A DNA stretch of 64,000 nucleotides from CAZEBW01 sp964510205 (lineage in GTDB: Bacteria > Chloroflexota > Anaerolineae > VGOG01). The first letter of the stretch is position 1. The number at the start of each line of letters is the position of its first letter. The translations under genes and the position numbers were made by a program. Positions 25,014 to 33,509 of the stretch are shown here, piece after piece. The stretch covers positions 62,001 through 126,000 of the forward strand of contig CAZEBW010000001.1 in the NCBI GenBank assembly GCA_964510205.1, written 5' to 3'. The notes under the pieces were generated by a model. It saw only the letters and a list, made by a program, of their open reading frames with translations. It was not told the DNA's origin and did no database searches.

Positions 25014-26693
25014 TCATGGCTCGCTCAACATCGGGATTCGCACGCCGTGCTGCTTGGCGAACTCAACGGCTTCTGGATACCCCGCGTCGGCGTGGCGCAT
25101 GATGGCCGTGCCCGGATCGTAGGTCAGCACCCGCTCCAGTCGCGCTGCCGCCTGGGGCGTGCCGTCGGCCACGATGACTTGCCCGGCGTGCTGGGAGTAG
25201 CCGATGCCCACCCCGCCGCCGTGATGGAAGCTGACCCAGGTCGCGCCACCCACGGCATTGAGGGCGAAGTTGAGGAGGGGCCAGTCGGAGATGGCGTCGG
25301 AACCATCGCGCATGCCTTCGGTCTCGCGGTTGGGCGAGGCCACGCTGCCGCCGTCCAGGTGGTCGCGGCCGATGACGATGGGGGCCTTGATCTCGCCGCT
25401 GGCCACCGCCTGGTTGAAGGCCAGGCCCGCCTTCGCCCGCTCGCCGTAGCCCAGCCAGCAGATGCGGGCCGGCAACCCCTGCCAGGCGACCTCTTCGGCG
25501 GCCAACCGAATCCAGCGATTCAGATGCTCATCCTGCGGGAAAAGCTCCAAGATGATGCGGTCGGTGACGTAGATGTCTTGCGGATCGCCCGACAGCGCCA
25601 CCCAGCGGAAAGGCCCCTTCCCCTCGCAGAAGAGGGGGCGGATGTAGGCGGGCACGAAGCCGGGATAGGCCCACTCGCCGTGGGGATCGCCGCCGACCTT
25701 GGCCTCCCTGCAGCCGGCGTTGAAGGCCTGCTGGCGCAAGTTGTTGCCGTAGTCGAAGACCACCGCGCCCTGCTTCTGGAATTCCAGCATCGCCTCCACG
25801 TGGGCGGCCATGGACTCCAGGGAGCGCCGCGCGTACCCCTCGGCGTCCTTCTGGCGCAGCTCCTCCGCCTCCTCCAGGCTGATGCCACGCGGGACGTACA
25901 TCAGCGGGTCGTGGGCCGGCGTCTGGTCGGTGACCACGTCGGGCGTCACGCCGCGCACCACCAGCTCCGGCAAGACGTCGGCGGCGTTGGCGATGAGGCC
26001 GATGGACTTGGGCTGCTCCCGTTCCAGCGACTCCTCGACCAGGGTCATGGCCTCCTCCAGCGTGTCCACCACCACGTCCAGATAGCGCGTATCGAGCCGC
26101 CGCTGCGCCCGTCGGGGGTCAATCTCCACGATGAGTCCCACCCCCTCGTTCATGGTGATGGCCAGCGGCTGCGCGCCGCCCATCTCGCCCAGCCCAGCGG
26201 TGAGGACGAACTTACCCTTGAGACTGGGCCAGCCCTGGGCGTGAGCCAGCGCTCCCAGCGTCTCATAGGTGCCCTGCAGGATGCCCTGGGTGCCGATGTA
26301 AATCCAGGAGCCGGCCGTCATCTGGCCGTACATGATGAGGCCCTCTTTCTCCCAGCGGTCGAAATTCTCCTGCGTGGCCCAGGCGGGGACGATGTTGGAG
26401 TTGGCCAAGATGACCCTCGGCGCGTCGGGGGTTGTCTTGAAGATGCCCACCGGCTTGCCCGATTGCACCAGCAGCGTATCGTCTGGCTGCATGGTCTCCA
26501 GGGAGCGCAGGATGGCGTCAAAGCAGTCCCAGTTGCGAGCCGCTCTGCCCCGCCCGCCGTAAACGATAAGGTTTTCGGGATCGCCGGCCACCTCCGGGTC
26601 TAGGTTATTCTGCAACATGCGATAGGGCGCTTCCAAAAGCCAGCTTCGGCAGTTCAGTTTGGTGCCCCGAGGGGCATGGATTTCACGCGTCAT
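25014..26693 (-). CDS. hutU: Urocanate hydratase
   Basis: Converts urocanate to 4-imidazolone-5-propanoate in histidine degradation, using bound NAD as electrophile. The 559-residue product is full length: YGGRGRAARNWDCFD, MYGQMTAGSWIYIGTQGILQ, LTAGLGEMGGAQPLA, DQTPAHDPL, GDPQDIYVTD and the C-terminal SFHHGGGVGIGYSQHAGQ are visible. The ATG at 26693 follows GAGAGGAG. No hutH, hutI or hutF is nearby. A perfect promoter lies upstream. Confidence 0.96.
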   Translation of the reverse strand: MTREIHAPRGTKLNCRSWLLEAPYRMLQNNLDPEVAGDPENLIVYGGRGRAARNWDCFDAILRSLETMQPDDTLLVQSGKPVGIFKTTPDAPRVILANSNIVPAWATQENFDRWEKEGLIMYGQMTAGSWIYIGTQGILQGTYETLGALAHAQGWPSLKGKFVLTAGLGEMGGAQPLAITMNEGVGLIVEIDPRRAQRRLDTRYLDVVVDTLEEAMTLVEESLEREQPKSIGLIANAADVLPELVVRGVTPDVVTDQTPAHDPLMYVPRGISLEEAEELRQKDAEGYARRSLESMAAHVEAMLEFQKQGAVVFDYGNNLRQQAFNAGCREAKVGGDPHGEWAYPGFVPAYIRPLFCEGKGPFRWVALSGDPQDIYVTDRIILELFPQDEHLNRWIRLAAEEVAWQGLPARICWLGYGERAKAGLAFNQAVASGEIKAPIVIGRDHLDGGSVASPNRETEGMRDGSDAISDWPLLNFALNAVGGATWVSFHHGGGVGIGYSQHAGQVIVADGTPQAAARLERVLTYDPGTAIMRHADAGYPEAVEFAKQHGVRIPMLSEP

Positions 26694-26819
26694 CACTCAA
26701 TCTCCTCTCGCTGTTTCAAGCTCCAAGCGGACGAGGTTCCGCGTTTTCGCCCTTGGACCGTCGTCCAGTCAGAGCGAATTGGATCCACTGAGTCCGCCAA
26801 CCTACCGACCTCTACCGCG

Positions 26820-26848
26820 ATTATACAACGGCTTCCTCGCAATGTCAA
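26820..26848 (-). promoter_or_regulatory. Promoter of hutU
   Basis: Minus strand TTGACA (26848-26843), 17-bp spacer, TATAAT (26825-26820), ten bases past the stop of the upstream radical SAM gene. It gives hutU a leader of ~120 nt. Confidence 0.85.
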
Positions 26849-26857
26849 CAAAATACG

Positions 26858-27703
26858 CTAAAACACGCAGCACTCCCGGCCCTGCACGATGCTCAGACCT
26901 AACTCCGTGGCCAGTTGCACAGCTTGGCGGGCGGGACTCACGATTTTGTTGACGCCAGCCCGCACGGCCAGGGGATCTAAACTAGCCCGATACTTGCCGT
27001 GGGGCCGCATGCAGCCGAGGTGAATGGGTTTGTCGGGGAAGCGCAGCCGGGCCTCGGCCAGAATGTTGACCACAGCCTCAATGGGCGGCGGCGGGCGGTC
27101 GGCGTAGCGGGTGCCGCTGGTGGGCGTGAAAACGATAAGCACCAGGCCATCTACCCCCAGCTCCCGGAGCTTTTCCATGGCTGCGCGCTCGTGGCCCAGA
27201 TCGCCCCCGCGCAAGCCGATGGTGATGTGGGGAATCACCGTGGTGTGTCGGCGGAGCATCTGGTAAGTTTCCACGTAGTCGGCAATGGTACGATCGAGAC
27301 CGTAGACCTCGCGGATGGTCTCATCGTCGCCCACGAAGTCGAAGGACACCACATCGGTGTAGGAGGCGATGGCGCGGAGGTCTGCCTCCTCAATGAGTCC
27401 CACGTGCCAATTCATCTTGCGCCCCTGGCGGATGGCCTTGATCTGTTCAAGATGCTGCGTCACCGGCACGCGCCCTGAGGCGTCGCAGCCGCCGGAGATG
27501 AGGCAACTGCTGGCTCCCCCCATCTCTGCTCGCCAGACGGGGGTCATGTGCTGAAGGTAATACCCGCCGCAGTGGGCACAGTCCAGCTCGCAGTGATGCC
27601 CGGTGAGGCTGATGAGGGCGGTATCGAATGGATACACGAACTCGATTTCTGGGGAGAAGTGCGCCTGTCTGACTCGCCAGGCCTCTTCTAGACTTTCGTA
27701 CAT
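26858..27703 (-). CDS. Radical SAM protein, COG1856-like (possible LipS2-type)
   Basis: 281 residues. The radical SAM cluster motif CELDCAHC (CxxxCxxC) lies near residue 38, followed by GGYYLQHM. SCLISGGCDASGRVP and IGLRGGDLGHE are typical of the COG1856 group, and the protein ends with a Cys pair (GRECCVF) that may hold an auxiliary cluster. This group resembles biotin/lipoyl synthases, and the archaeal lipoyl synthase subunit LipS2 is, as I recall, of this type. GcvH encoded in this window needs lipoylation, but no LipS1 partner is visible. The ATG at 27703 is preferred. Exact function is uncertain. Confidence 0.7.
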   Translation of the reverse strand: MYESLEEAWRVRQAHFSPEIEFVYPFDTALISLTGHHCELDCAHCGGYYLQHMTPVWRAEMGGASSCLISGGCDASGRVPVTQHLEQIKAIRQGRKMNWHVGLIEEADLRAIASYTDVVSFDFVGDDETIREVYGLDRTIADYVETYQMLRRHTTVIPHITIGLRGGDLGHERAAMEKLRELGVDGLVLIVFTPTSGTRYADRPPPPIEAVVNILAEARLRFPDKPIHLGCMRPHGKYRASLDPLAVRAGVNKIVSPARQAVQLATELGLSIVQGRECCVF

Positions 27704-27765
27704 GGTGTCTCCAGCTTCCAATTGTTGACCCTGCTTTCACCTGGGATTCATGGGGTTCGTACTGA

Positions 27766-27794
27766 AGTATAGCAAATCTGGGGCGAGTTGGCAA
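27766..27794 (-). promoter_or_regulatory. Promoter of the radical SAM gene
   Basis: Minus strand TTGCCA (27794-27789), 17-bp spacer ending in TGC, TATACT (27771-27766), an extended -10. It is divergent from the tgt promoter. Confidence 0.7.
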
Positions 27795-27801
27795 ATGTAA
27801 T

Positions 27802-27830
27802 TCGTCAAGAAAGTCGGGTTGTGGTATAAT
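27802..27830 (+). promoter_or_regulatory. Promoter of tgt
   Basis: TATAAT at 27825-27830 with a weak TCGTCA at 27802-27807, spacer 17. It lies 23 bases before the tgt ATG. Confidence 0.6.
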
Positions 27831-27852
27831 AGACGCCAGAAGGAAAGCATTC

Positions 27853-29016
27853 ATGGCATTCGGTTTTGAGCTGCTCAAAAAAGACCCCCACAGCCGGGCA
27901 CGCGCGGGCGTGATTCATACGCCGCACGGCCAAATCCCCACTCCGGTCTTCGCTCCGGTGGGCACGCAGGCCACGGTCAAAGCGGTCTCTCCACGGGAGC
28001 TCCAAGAGCTGGACGCGTCGCTCATCCTGGCCAACACCTACCACCTCTACTTGCGCCCTGGCGCCGACACGATCGCCGCCCTGGGAGGGCTGCACAATTT
28101 CATGGGCTGGGACGGGCCGATCATGACCGATTCGGGCGGCTATCAGGTCTTCAGCCTGGCCCACCTGCGGGAAGTGGACATGACGGGCGCAGCTTTCCGC
28201 TCCCACCTGGATGGCTCCGAGCACCTCTTGACTCCGGAGAAGGCCATTGACATCCAGGAGAAGCTGGGGGCGGACCTCATCCTGTGCCTCGACGAATGCC
28301 CGCAACCGCTGGATTACGACTACAACGTCCAGGCTCTGGAGCGAACCCACCACTGGGCCAGGCGCTGCCAACAGGCTCACACTCGCCACGACCAGACGCT
28401 CTTCGGCATCGTGCAGGGGGGCGTGTTCGCCGATCTGCGCCGCCAAAGCGCGGAGTTTATCACCGCCCTGGACTTTCCCGGCTACGCCATCGGCGGGCTG
28501 TCGGTGGGGGAACCAAAGGAATTGATGCACGAAATGCTGGAGGTGACCATGCCTCTCCTGCCCGCGGACAAGCCCCGCCACCTGCTCGGCATCGGATCGC
28601 CGGAAGACATCTTCGAGGGCGTGGCCCGTGGCATTGACATCTTCGATTGCGTCCTGCCCACCCGCATTGCCCGCAACGGCGCGCTCTTCGTTCGCACGGG
28701 CCGCCTCAACATCAGAAACGCCCAATACGCTGACGACGCCGCTCCCATCGAGGAGGGGTGCCATTGCTACACCTGCCGCCGCTTCTCCCGCGCCTACCTG
28801 CGCCACTTGATCAAGGCCAAGGAGATCCTGGGCCTGCGCCTGGCCACTTTGCACAACCTGCACTTCATGCTGAACCTGCTGCGCGAGATCAGGGAAGCGA
28901 TCCTGGCCGGCACCTTCTCGGCTCTGAAACAAGAATTTCTGGCCAATTACGAAATCGTCCCCCACGAAGTGCGGCGACAGAACAGAGAAGCAAGACGCAG
29001 GAGGCAGGGAGCATGA
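27853..29016 (+). CDS. tgt: Queuine tRNA-ribosyltransferase
   Basis: Exchanges guanine-34 for preQ1/queuine in GUN-anticodon tRNAs. The 387 residues show MTDSGGYQVFSLA with the catalytic Asp, LILCLDECPQP, GIVQGGVFADLR, YAIGGLSVGEP, CVLPTRIARNG (second catalytic Asp just before) and the zinc site CHCYTCRRFSRAYLRHL with a downstream His. The stop overlaps the uppP start (ATGA), so the two are co-translated. No other queuosine genes are near. Confidence 0.97.
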   Translation: MAFGFELLKKDPHSRARAGVIHTPHGQIPTPVFAPVGTQATVKAVSPRELQELDASLILANTYHLYLRPGADTIAALGGLHNFMGWDGPIMTDSGGYQVFSLAHLREVDMTGAAFRSHLDGSEHLLTPEKAIDIQEKLGADLILCLDECPQPLDYDYNVQALERTHHWARRCQQAHTRHDQTLFGIVQGGVFADLRRQSAEFITALDFPGYAIGGLSVGEPKELMHEMLEVTMPLLPADKPRHLLGIGSPEDIFEGVARGIDIFDCVLPTRIARNGALFVRTGRLNIRNAQYADDAAPIEEGCHCYTCRRFSRAYLRHLIKAKEILGLRLATLHNLHFMLNLLREIREAILAGTFSALKQEFLANYEIVPHEVRRQNREARRRRQGA

Positions 29017-29828
29017 GCCTCGTTCAAGCCCTCATCCTGGGCATCGTGCAAGGCGCCACAGAGTTCATACCCATCTCCAGCTCGGGACACCTGGTGCTGG
29101 TACCTTGGCTGCTGGACTGGCCCGAGCCGGGCCTGGTCTTCGACACCATCGTCCACTGGGGCACCCTGGCGGCCGTCCTGGCCGTCTTCTGGCGCGACAT
29201 CGCTGCCCTGGCCAGCGCCTGGGTGCGGAGCCTCGTGGAGCGCAGTCTGGAAGCGGCCGAGGCCCGGCTGGCCTGGCTGATCGTCGTGGGCACCCTGCCC
29301 GCCGCCCTGATGGGCTTCCTCTGGGAGGACTTCTTCGAGAGCTTGTTCAGCTCCCCCGGCGGGGTGGCTACACTCCTGCTGGTCACGGGGGCCATCCTGG
29401 CCGTCAGCGAGCGGCTGGGCAGGCGGCAGCGTTCGATGGGCGATCTGGGCTGGCTCGACTCCCTACTCATCGGCCTGGCTCAGGGCCTGGCCATCGCGCC
29501 CGGCATCTCCCGCTCAGGGGCGACTATAGCCCTGGGATTACTGCGCGGGGTCAAACGGGAGGCAGCAGCGCGCTACAGCTTCCTCCTGGCCACACCCATC
29601 ATCTTCGGGGCCGGGCTGCTGCAACTGATCAAATTGCTGCAAACCGAAGTCATCGGAGCCCAGTTGCCGCTTCTCACCGTCGGCTTCCTGGCGGCAGCCC
29701 TCAGCGGCTACCTGTGCATCAAGTTCCTGCTGGCATACCTTCAACGAGGCAGGCTCTACGTTTTCGCCGCCTACTGCTGGCTGGCAGGGAGCGTGTCTCT
29801 GGTCGTATTCTGGATGAGAGGTTATTGA
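29013..29828 (+). CDS. uppP: Undecaprenyl-diphosphatase
   Basis: A 271-residue integral membrane phosphatase recycling undecaprenyl-PP for cell-wall synthesis. Conserved GIVQGATEFIPISSSGHL at the N-terminus and PGISRSGATIALGLLRGVKREAAARYSFLLA later carry the acid and Arg/Ser active-site residues, within about eight hydrophobic helices. The start overlaps the tgt stop. Bacitracin-resistance annotation is common for this family. Confidence 0.95.
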   Translation: MSLVQALILGIVQGATEFIPISSSGHLVLVPWLLDWPEPGLVFDTIVHWGTLAAVLAVFWRDIAALASAWVRSLVERSLEAAEARLAWLIVVGTLPAALMGFLWEDFFESLFSSPGGVATLLLVTGAILAVSERLGRRQRSMGDLGWLDSLLIGLAQGLAIAPGISRSGATIALGLLRGVKREAAARYSFLLATPIIFGAGLLQLIKLLQTEVIGAQLPLLTVGFLAAALSGYLCIKFLLAYLQRGRLYVFAAYCWLAGSVSLVVFWMRGY

Positions 29829-29830
29829 CC

Positions 29831-30664
29831 TTGGCAAGAAAAGTCACGATAGCTCTCTGCCTGATGAGCCTGCTGCTAGCTGCGGGCTGTGGCGGAAATG
29901 CGGCGGAGCCTTCGCAGCCGGTGCATCTCAAAGTGGTCGGCTCCACCTCCATGCAACCTCTGGTAGAGGAGTTAGCCCAGGCTTACGCCGAACGCCACAA
30001 ACAGGTAACCATCGCCGTGGAGGGCCGGGGATCGCTGGTGGGAGTGGAGTTGGCTCGCCAGGGAGAGGTGGACGTCGGAATGACTTCGGGGAAGCAGCCG
30101 CAAGACCCGCTGCTCTGGTCAACGCCCATCGCCCTGGACGGTATCGCCATCGTCGTCCACCCCCAGAATCCAGTCCAGGGGCTGACGCTGCTCCAGCTCA
30201 GGGACATCTTCTTCGGCCGGGTCTGGGATTGGCGGGACGTGGGAGGCAGGGCGGGGGAGATGGTGGCCATCAGCCGCGAGGACGCTTCGGGGACGCGGGC
30301 GGTTTTCGAGGAGATGGTGATGAAGGACAAGCGGGTCACACCGACGGCAGTGGTCATGCCCAGCAGCCGGGCCGTGGTGGAGTACGTGGCCCAGCATCCC
30401 GAAGCCATCGGTTACGTTTCGATGGCCGCTATCGGCTACGTGTCTATGGGCTACCTCTCCCAAGAGGTCAAAGTCCTGGAAATCGAGGGGATGGCGCCGA
30501 CCCCACAGAGCGTCCGCCAGGGGAGCTACCACTTACTTCGCCCCCTCTTCTTGGTAACGCGCGGGGAGCCGACGGGCCAAGTCAAGGGCTTCATTGACTT
30601 CGCCCTCAGCCCCACGGGGCAGTCTATCGTGGGGAGAGAATACGGGCCAGTGCAGGGGAACTAA
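29831..30664 (+). CDS. PstS-like phosphate-binding lipoprotein
   Basis: 277 residues. The signal VTIALCLMSLLLAAGCGG ends in a lipobox Cys. The mature part has HLKVVGSTSMQPLVEELAQAY, EGRGSLVGVELARQGEVDVGM, DGIAIVVHPQNPVQGLTLLQLRDIF and SREDASGTRAVFEE, the phosphate-loop pattern of PstS proteins. A TTG at 29831 is the likely start, with GAGAGG upstream and two bases after the uppP stop. pstCAB are not present, so this is an orphan binding protein joined to tgt-uppP. Confidence 0.85.
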   Translation: MARKVTIALCLMSLLLAAGCGGNAAEPSQPVHLKVVGSTSMQPLVEELAQAYAERHKQVTIAVEGRGSLVGVELARQGEVDVGMTSGKQPQDPLLWSTPIALDGIAIVVHPQNPVQGLTLLQLRDIFFGRVWDWRDVGGRAGEMVAISREDASGTRAVFEEMVMKDKRVTPTAVVMPSSRAVVEYVAQHPEAIGYVSMAAIGYVSMGYLSQEVKVLEIEGMAPTPQSVRQGSYHLLRPLFLVTRGEPTGQVKGFIDFALSPTGQSIVGREYGPVQGN

Positions 30665-30705
30665 CCTGCTCGTCATGACCGCAATTGCTGAGTTGAACCA
30701 TCCCG

Positions 30706-31362
30706 CTACGAGAGGAACGGATTGCCGCGCCGCTCGCGGCCGATGGTGGTGGCCGGGCCGTGGCCGGGGTAGACCGTTGTCTCATCGGGCAGGGCCAGCA
30801 GCCTCTCGAGGGATTCCCTCAGGGCGCTGCCGTCGCTGCCGGGCAGATCGTAGCGCCCTACGCCCATGTTGAACAGGACATCGCCGTCGAACAGCACGCC
30901 CTCTTTTTCACTGTAGAGGCAGACGCTGCCCGGCGAGTGCCCTGGCGTGTGCAGAACCTGCAGCTCGATCTGGCCCACGGTCAGCACCTGGCCTTCATCC
31001 AGAATGACGTCGGCCGGCGGACTGGCCTTGCCCATCAATCCGAAGAAAAGGGCGCCGCCGCCCTTGGTCAACATAGGCGCGTCGGCGGAGTGGATGACCA
31101 GAGGCGCTCCCGTGGCCTCCACCACCTCTTTGTTAGCCAACGTGTGGTCGAAATGGCCGTGGGTGTTGATGACGTATTTGATCTCCAGCCCCAACCGTTC
31201 CACCTCCGCCAGGATGCGCTTTGCATCCCCGCCGGGGTCAATGATGGCCCCCTCTTTCGTATCCTCGCAGCCCACGATGTAGCAGTTGGTCTGGAGCCTT
31301 CCCACACTCAGTTTCTTTATGATCAATCTTCCCTCCCCATTCCGCGCATTTTCGTTTGCCAA
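30706..31362 (-). CDS. MBL-fold metallo-hydrolase (glyoxalase II-like)
   Basis: 218 residues with TNCYIVGCED, the metal motif THGHFDHT, HTPGHSPGSVCLY, LFDGDVLF and VYPGHGPATTIGRERRGNPFL, giving all His/Asp ligands of a binuclear site. It is close to the YcbL/hydroxyacylglutathione hydrolase-like group; the true thioester substrate is unknown. A promoter lies just upstream, and it converges on the PstS-like gene. Confidence 0.88.
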   Translation of the reverse strand: MANENARNGEGRLIIKKLSVGRLQTNCYIVGCEDTKEGAIIDPGGDAKRILAEVERLGLEIKYVINTHGHFDHTLANKEVVEATGAPLVIHSADAPMLTKGGGALFFGLMGKASPPADVILDEGQVLTVGQIELQVLHTPGHSPGSVCLYSEKEGVLFDGDVLFNMGVGRYDLPGSDGSALRESLERLLALPDETTVYPGHGPATTIGRERRGNPFLS

Positions 31363-31373
31363 GCGTCAGGGGT

Positions 31374-31401
31374 ATTATAGGGTTTCGGTCTCCATTGTCA
31401 A
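31374..31401 (-). promoter_or_regulatory. Promoter of the MBL-fold gene
   Basis: Minus strand TTGACA (31401-31396), 16-bp spacer, TATAAT (31379-31374). Confidence 0.75.
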
Positions 31402-31418
31402 ACGGGCTACCCAGAGCC

Positions 31419-31463
31419 AAAAACGGAGCCGGTGGGAGGGGAGCAATCCTCCTGCCGGCTCCG
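31419..31463 (-). terminator. Rho-independent terminator of the acyltransferase-like gene
   Basis: Arms CGGAGCCGG and CCGGCTCCG with inner GGGAGG/CCTCC pairing, followed on the minus strand by TTTTTGG. It stands 32 bases after the stop of the minus-strand gene at 31495. Confidence 0.8.
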
Positions 31464-31494
31464 CTGTTCTGTGATGATCCAAGACGAGAGAGCA

Positions 31495-32295
31495 CTACGG
31501 CAGCTCTAGCCTCTCCTTCACCTCGCTCAGCTTCTCCTCAACGTCCTCGAAGTCTCCCCTCTGACCAGGAGGCAACAAGGCAGCTATCTGGCACATTGCC
31601 AGCCGCGAGATATCCACCAACAGGTCGCCCATCTCGAACTCGCCCAGGTTCTCCACCTGGGGCGGCTCTATCGGTTCGCCGAACCTGACCCCAATCACTT
31701 TGGGTCTCCCGTCTTTTTCCGTGGTCACCATACCTGTCGGCACCAGGGGGATGTTCTTCTTGAGGGAGAACAGCGCCGCTCCGGTCCTCAGATCGCGCTC
31801 CGATAGACCGTTGCCCCTGGTATTGCCCGTGATGGAAAGCCACAAAACGCTCCCGTGACCGTTGAGGTGCGCCAGAACCTTCTTGAGTGTTTTGGTCTCC
31901 AAGGTATATTTGCCGGAGGGATCCTTGTGGGCGGGGAAGATGTTCTGAGCCACTCCCAGAGCTTTGTGCAGCGCATTGGCTCCGGTCACCAGCTCTTCCC
32001 TGGCAATGGCTTTCAAGCGGGATTCTTGCCCAGGCAGAAGGCAGCCGACTTTGATAACCGCCTTCAGCGTCTGCGTCACCGAAGGATAATTGCTCACCAA
32101 AATCACCCGCTTACCCTCATCCAAGCTGGCGGGAATGGGTTCCACCTCAATACCCGCTATCGCCAACCCCGTCATCCTCCGCAGCCACCTGCTGCGCTCC
32201 AGCAGCCGCCAGGAACGCAGCGCAGCATCAATCCTTTGGGGGACTCTCTCGAACACCCTTGACACCTCTTCAGCTAAGCTGGAAACCTCTTCCAC
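31495..32295 (-). CDS. Acyltransferase-like protein of uncertain function
   Basis: 266 residues, no signal peptide or long membrane helix. KRVILVSNYPSVTQTLKAV, LKAIAREELVTG, GHGSVLWLSITGNTRG and IPLVPTGMVTTEKDGRPKVIGVRFGEPIEPP have the order and spacing seen in PlsC-like glycerolipid acyltransferases. The canonical HxxxxD motif is replaced by NYPSV, so activity is doubtful. GTG start at 32295 with TAGGAGGTC upstream. The HTH regulator is immediately upstream across a 65-bp, very A/T-rich gap, probably in the same transcript. Confidence 0.55.
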   Translation of the reverse strand: MEEVSSLAEEVSRVFERVPQRIDAALRSWRLLERSRWLRRMTGLAIAGIEVEPIPASLDEGKRVILVSNYPSVTQTLKAVIKVGCLLPGQESRLKAIAREELVTGANALHKALGVAQNIFPAHKDPSGKYTLETKTLKKVLAHLNGHGSVLWLSITGNTRGNGLSERDLRTGAALFSLKKNIPLVPTGMVTTEKDGRPKVIGVRFGEPIEPPQVENLGEFEMGDLLVDISRLAMCQIAALLPPGQRGDFEDVEEKLSEVKERLELP

Positions 32296-32360
32296 GATTC
32301 TGACCTCCTAAATAAGATATAGAAAACCAAAAAAACAAAAATATTAGCCAAAAAAAGAGA

Positions 32361-33062
32361 CTATATCCCTACAATCTTCATCACCTCCTGGGCGAATTCG
32401 GACACCCTTTTCTTGTTCTCCGCGCTCAGCCTGGCCAGGTGATCCTGGTACCTCTGCGTGTAGGAAACCAACAGCGTAGTGACGCGGCGATTGGCCTTTT
32501 CCACCATGGTCAGGCCCAGGTTCAGGCCCGCCAGGGCGTTAAGCCCCAGTTCGCCGGGGAATCCCAGGGAGCGAAGGTTTTTGAACAATCCCTTGGCCTC
32601 CGCCTCCTCCTTGATCTGGTTCAGATTGAGGATAGCAGCGGTGATCATTTCAGTGACGTAAAGCATGGGCGACTTGCGCTCTGGGATGCGACTTAGAATC
32701 TCGTCCAGGAGGTTCTGGTAATCAGGCCCCTTGACCTCCCGCAGAGATTGCAGGATATTCCCTCTGGCTTGCTCCCATTCTTCCCTATCCCAACGCTCTC
32801 CGCTCGCCTGGGTCATCACCCTGGCCGCCTCGTCTGTGGGGCGAAAGACGATGCTGGAGCGGCCCGGCCCGCCCCCTTCGGGCAGCACGTACTCCGAGAC
32901 GACCAGCCCGCGTTCCTCCAGAACACGCAGCATGTCGTAAGCCGTCGGCTTGCTCACCCCCAGGCTATCGGCCAGCGCCGCGTAGTGCAAGGGGTGGTTA
33001 GACTCGCGGTACAGGTCGAGGAATTGATCAAGAAAGTCTTTCTGGCGGCCAGTCAGTTTCAT
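32361..33062 (-). CDS. HTH transcriptional regulator (TrmB/MarR-like winged helix)
   Basis: 233 residues. An N-terminal winged helix-turn-helix (LTGRQKDFLDQFLDLYRE, LHYAALADSLGVSKPTAYDM, LRVLEERGLVVSEYVL) is followed by a mostly helical C-terminal domain (LGLNALAGLNLGLTMVEKAN and VSEFAQEVMKIVGI) that I do not recognise and that may bind a ligand. It has its own promoter and likely controls the acyltransferase-like gene that follows. Confidence 0.72.
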   Translation of the reverse strand: MKLTGRQKDFLDQFLDLYRESNHPLHYAALADSLGVSKPTAYDMLRVLEERGLVVSEYVLPEGGGPGRSSIVFRPTDEAARVMTQASGERWDREEWEQARGNILQSLREVKGPDYQNLLDEILSRIPERKSPMLYVTEMITAAILNLNQIKEEAEAKGLFKNLRSLGFPGELGLNALAGLNLGLTMVEKANRRVTTLLVSYTQRYQDHLARLSAENKKRVSEFAQEVMKIVGI

Positions 33063-33111
33063 AGCAAGTTACGTCCCCCAAGAAGGCAGAAAATCCGAAA
33101 GAACCAAATAA

Positions 33112-33140
33112 ACTATAGCATGATCTCAGATTCTTGTCAA
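33112..33140 (-). promoter_or_regulatory. Promoter of the HTH regulator gene
   Basis: Minus strand TTGACA (33140-33135), 17-bp spacer ending in TGC, TATAGT (33117-33112). Confidence 0.78.
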
Positions 33141-33505
33141 GGCAGCATCTTGCCCAGGGTGCATTTCAGTCGGGTGTGTTTCAGGGGAGTTGGCTGGTAC
33201 TGTTGGTCGGAATGGTATTCCGACGAATTGACGGATTGCCAATCCGTCCTACAACCGCGTCGAAGGGCACGTCTTTGCAAGACCCCCAGCGTAGGGCCAT
33301 CCATGCGGCGTCCGCTGTTGCCAAGCGAGGCGAAATCTGCTATAATTTAGGACAGTGGCAATTACTCAGCCTGCTCGGCTTGGATCGCCAGATCCAAGCT
33401 ACAGTGCTCAAGAGTGGCACGCACTTCGGCCTGCCAAACCGCTGGATTTGGCAATCCAACGGGAGCCTGAGCAGTTACGGACAGCGAGAATTAGAGAGGG
33501 GTAAA
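33141..33505. repeat. Intergenic repeat island before the S41 protease gene
   Basis: Small palindromes are scattered here: GACGGATTGCCAATCCGTC near 33229-33250, CTTGGATCGCCAGATCCAAG near 33378-33397, and GGATTTGGCAATCC near 33443. Related GGATCTGGCGATCC hairpins recur at about 54910 and 63930. No ORF with coding character is present; a ctpA promoter lies inside. Confidence 0.65.
33318..33346 (+). promoter_or_regulatory. Promoter of the S41 protease gene
   Basis: TTGCCA (33318-33323), 17-bp spacer ending in TGC (extended -10), TATAAT (33341-33346). The leader of about 155 nt contains GGATC-type hairpins. Confidence 0.75.
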
Positions 33506-33509
33506 GCAG

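Noticed and set aside
24912..26603. 563-codon plus-strand frame opposite hutU
   Set aside because: It mirrors the whole hutU gene on the other strand; composition is typical of antisense to a GC-rich gene and no motif or ribosome site supports it.
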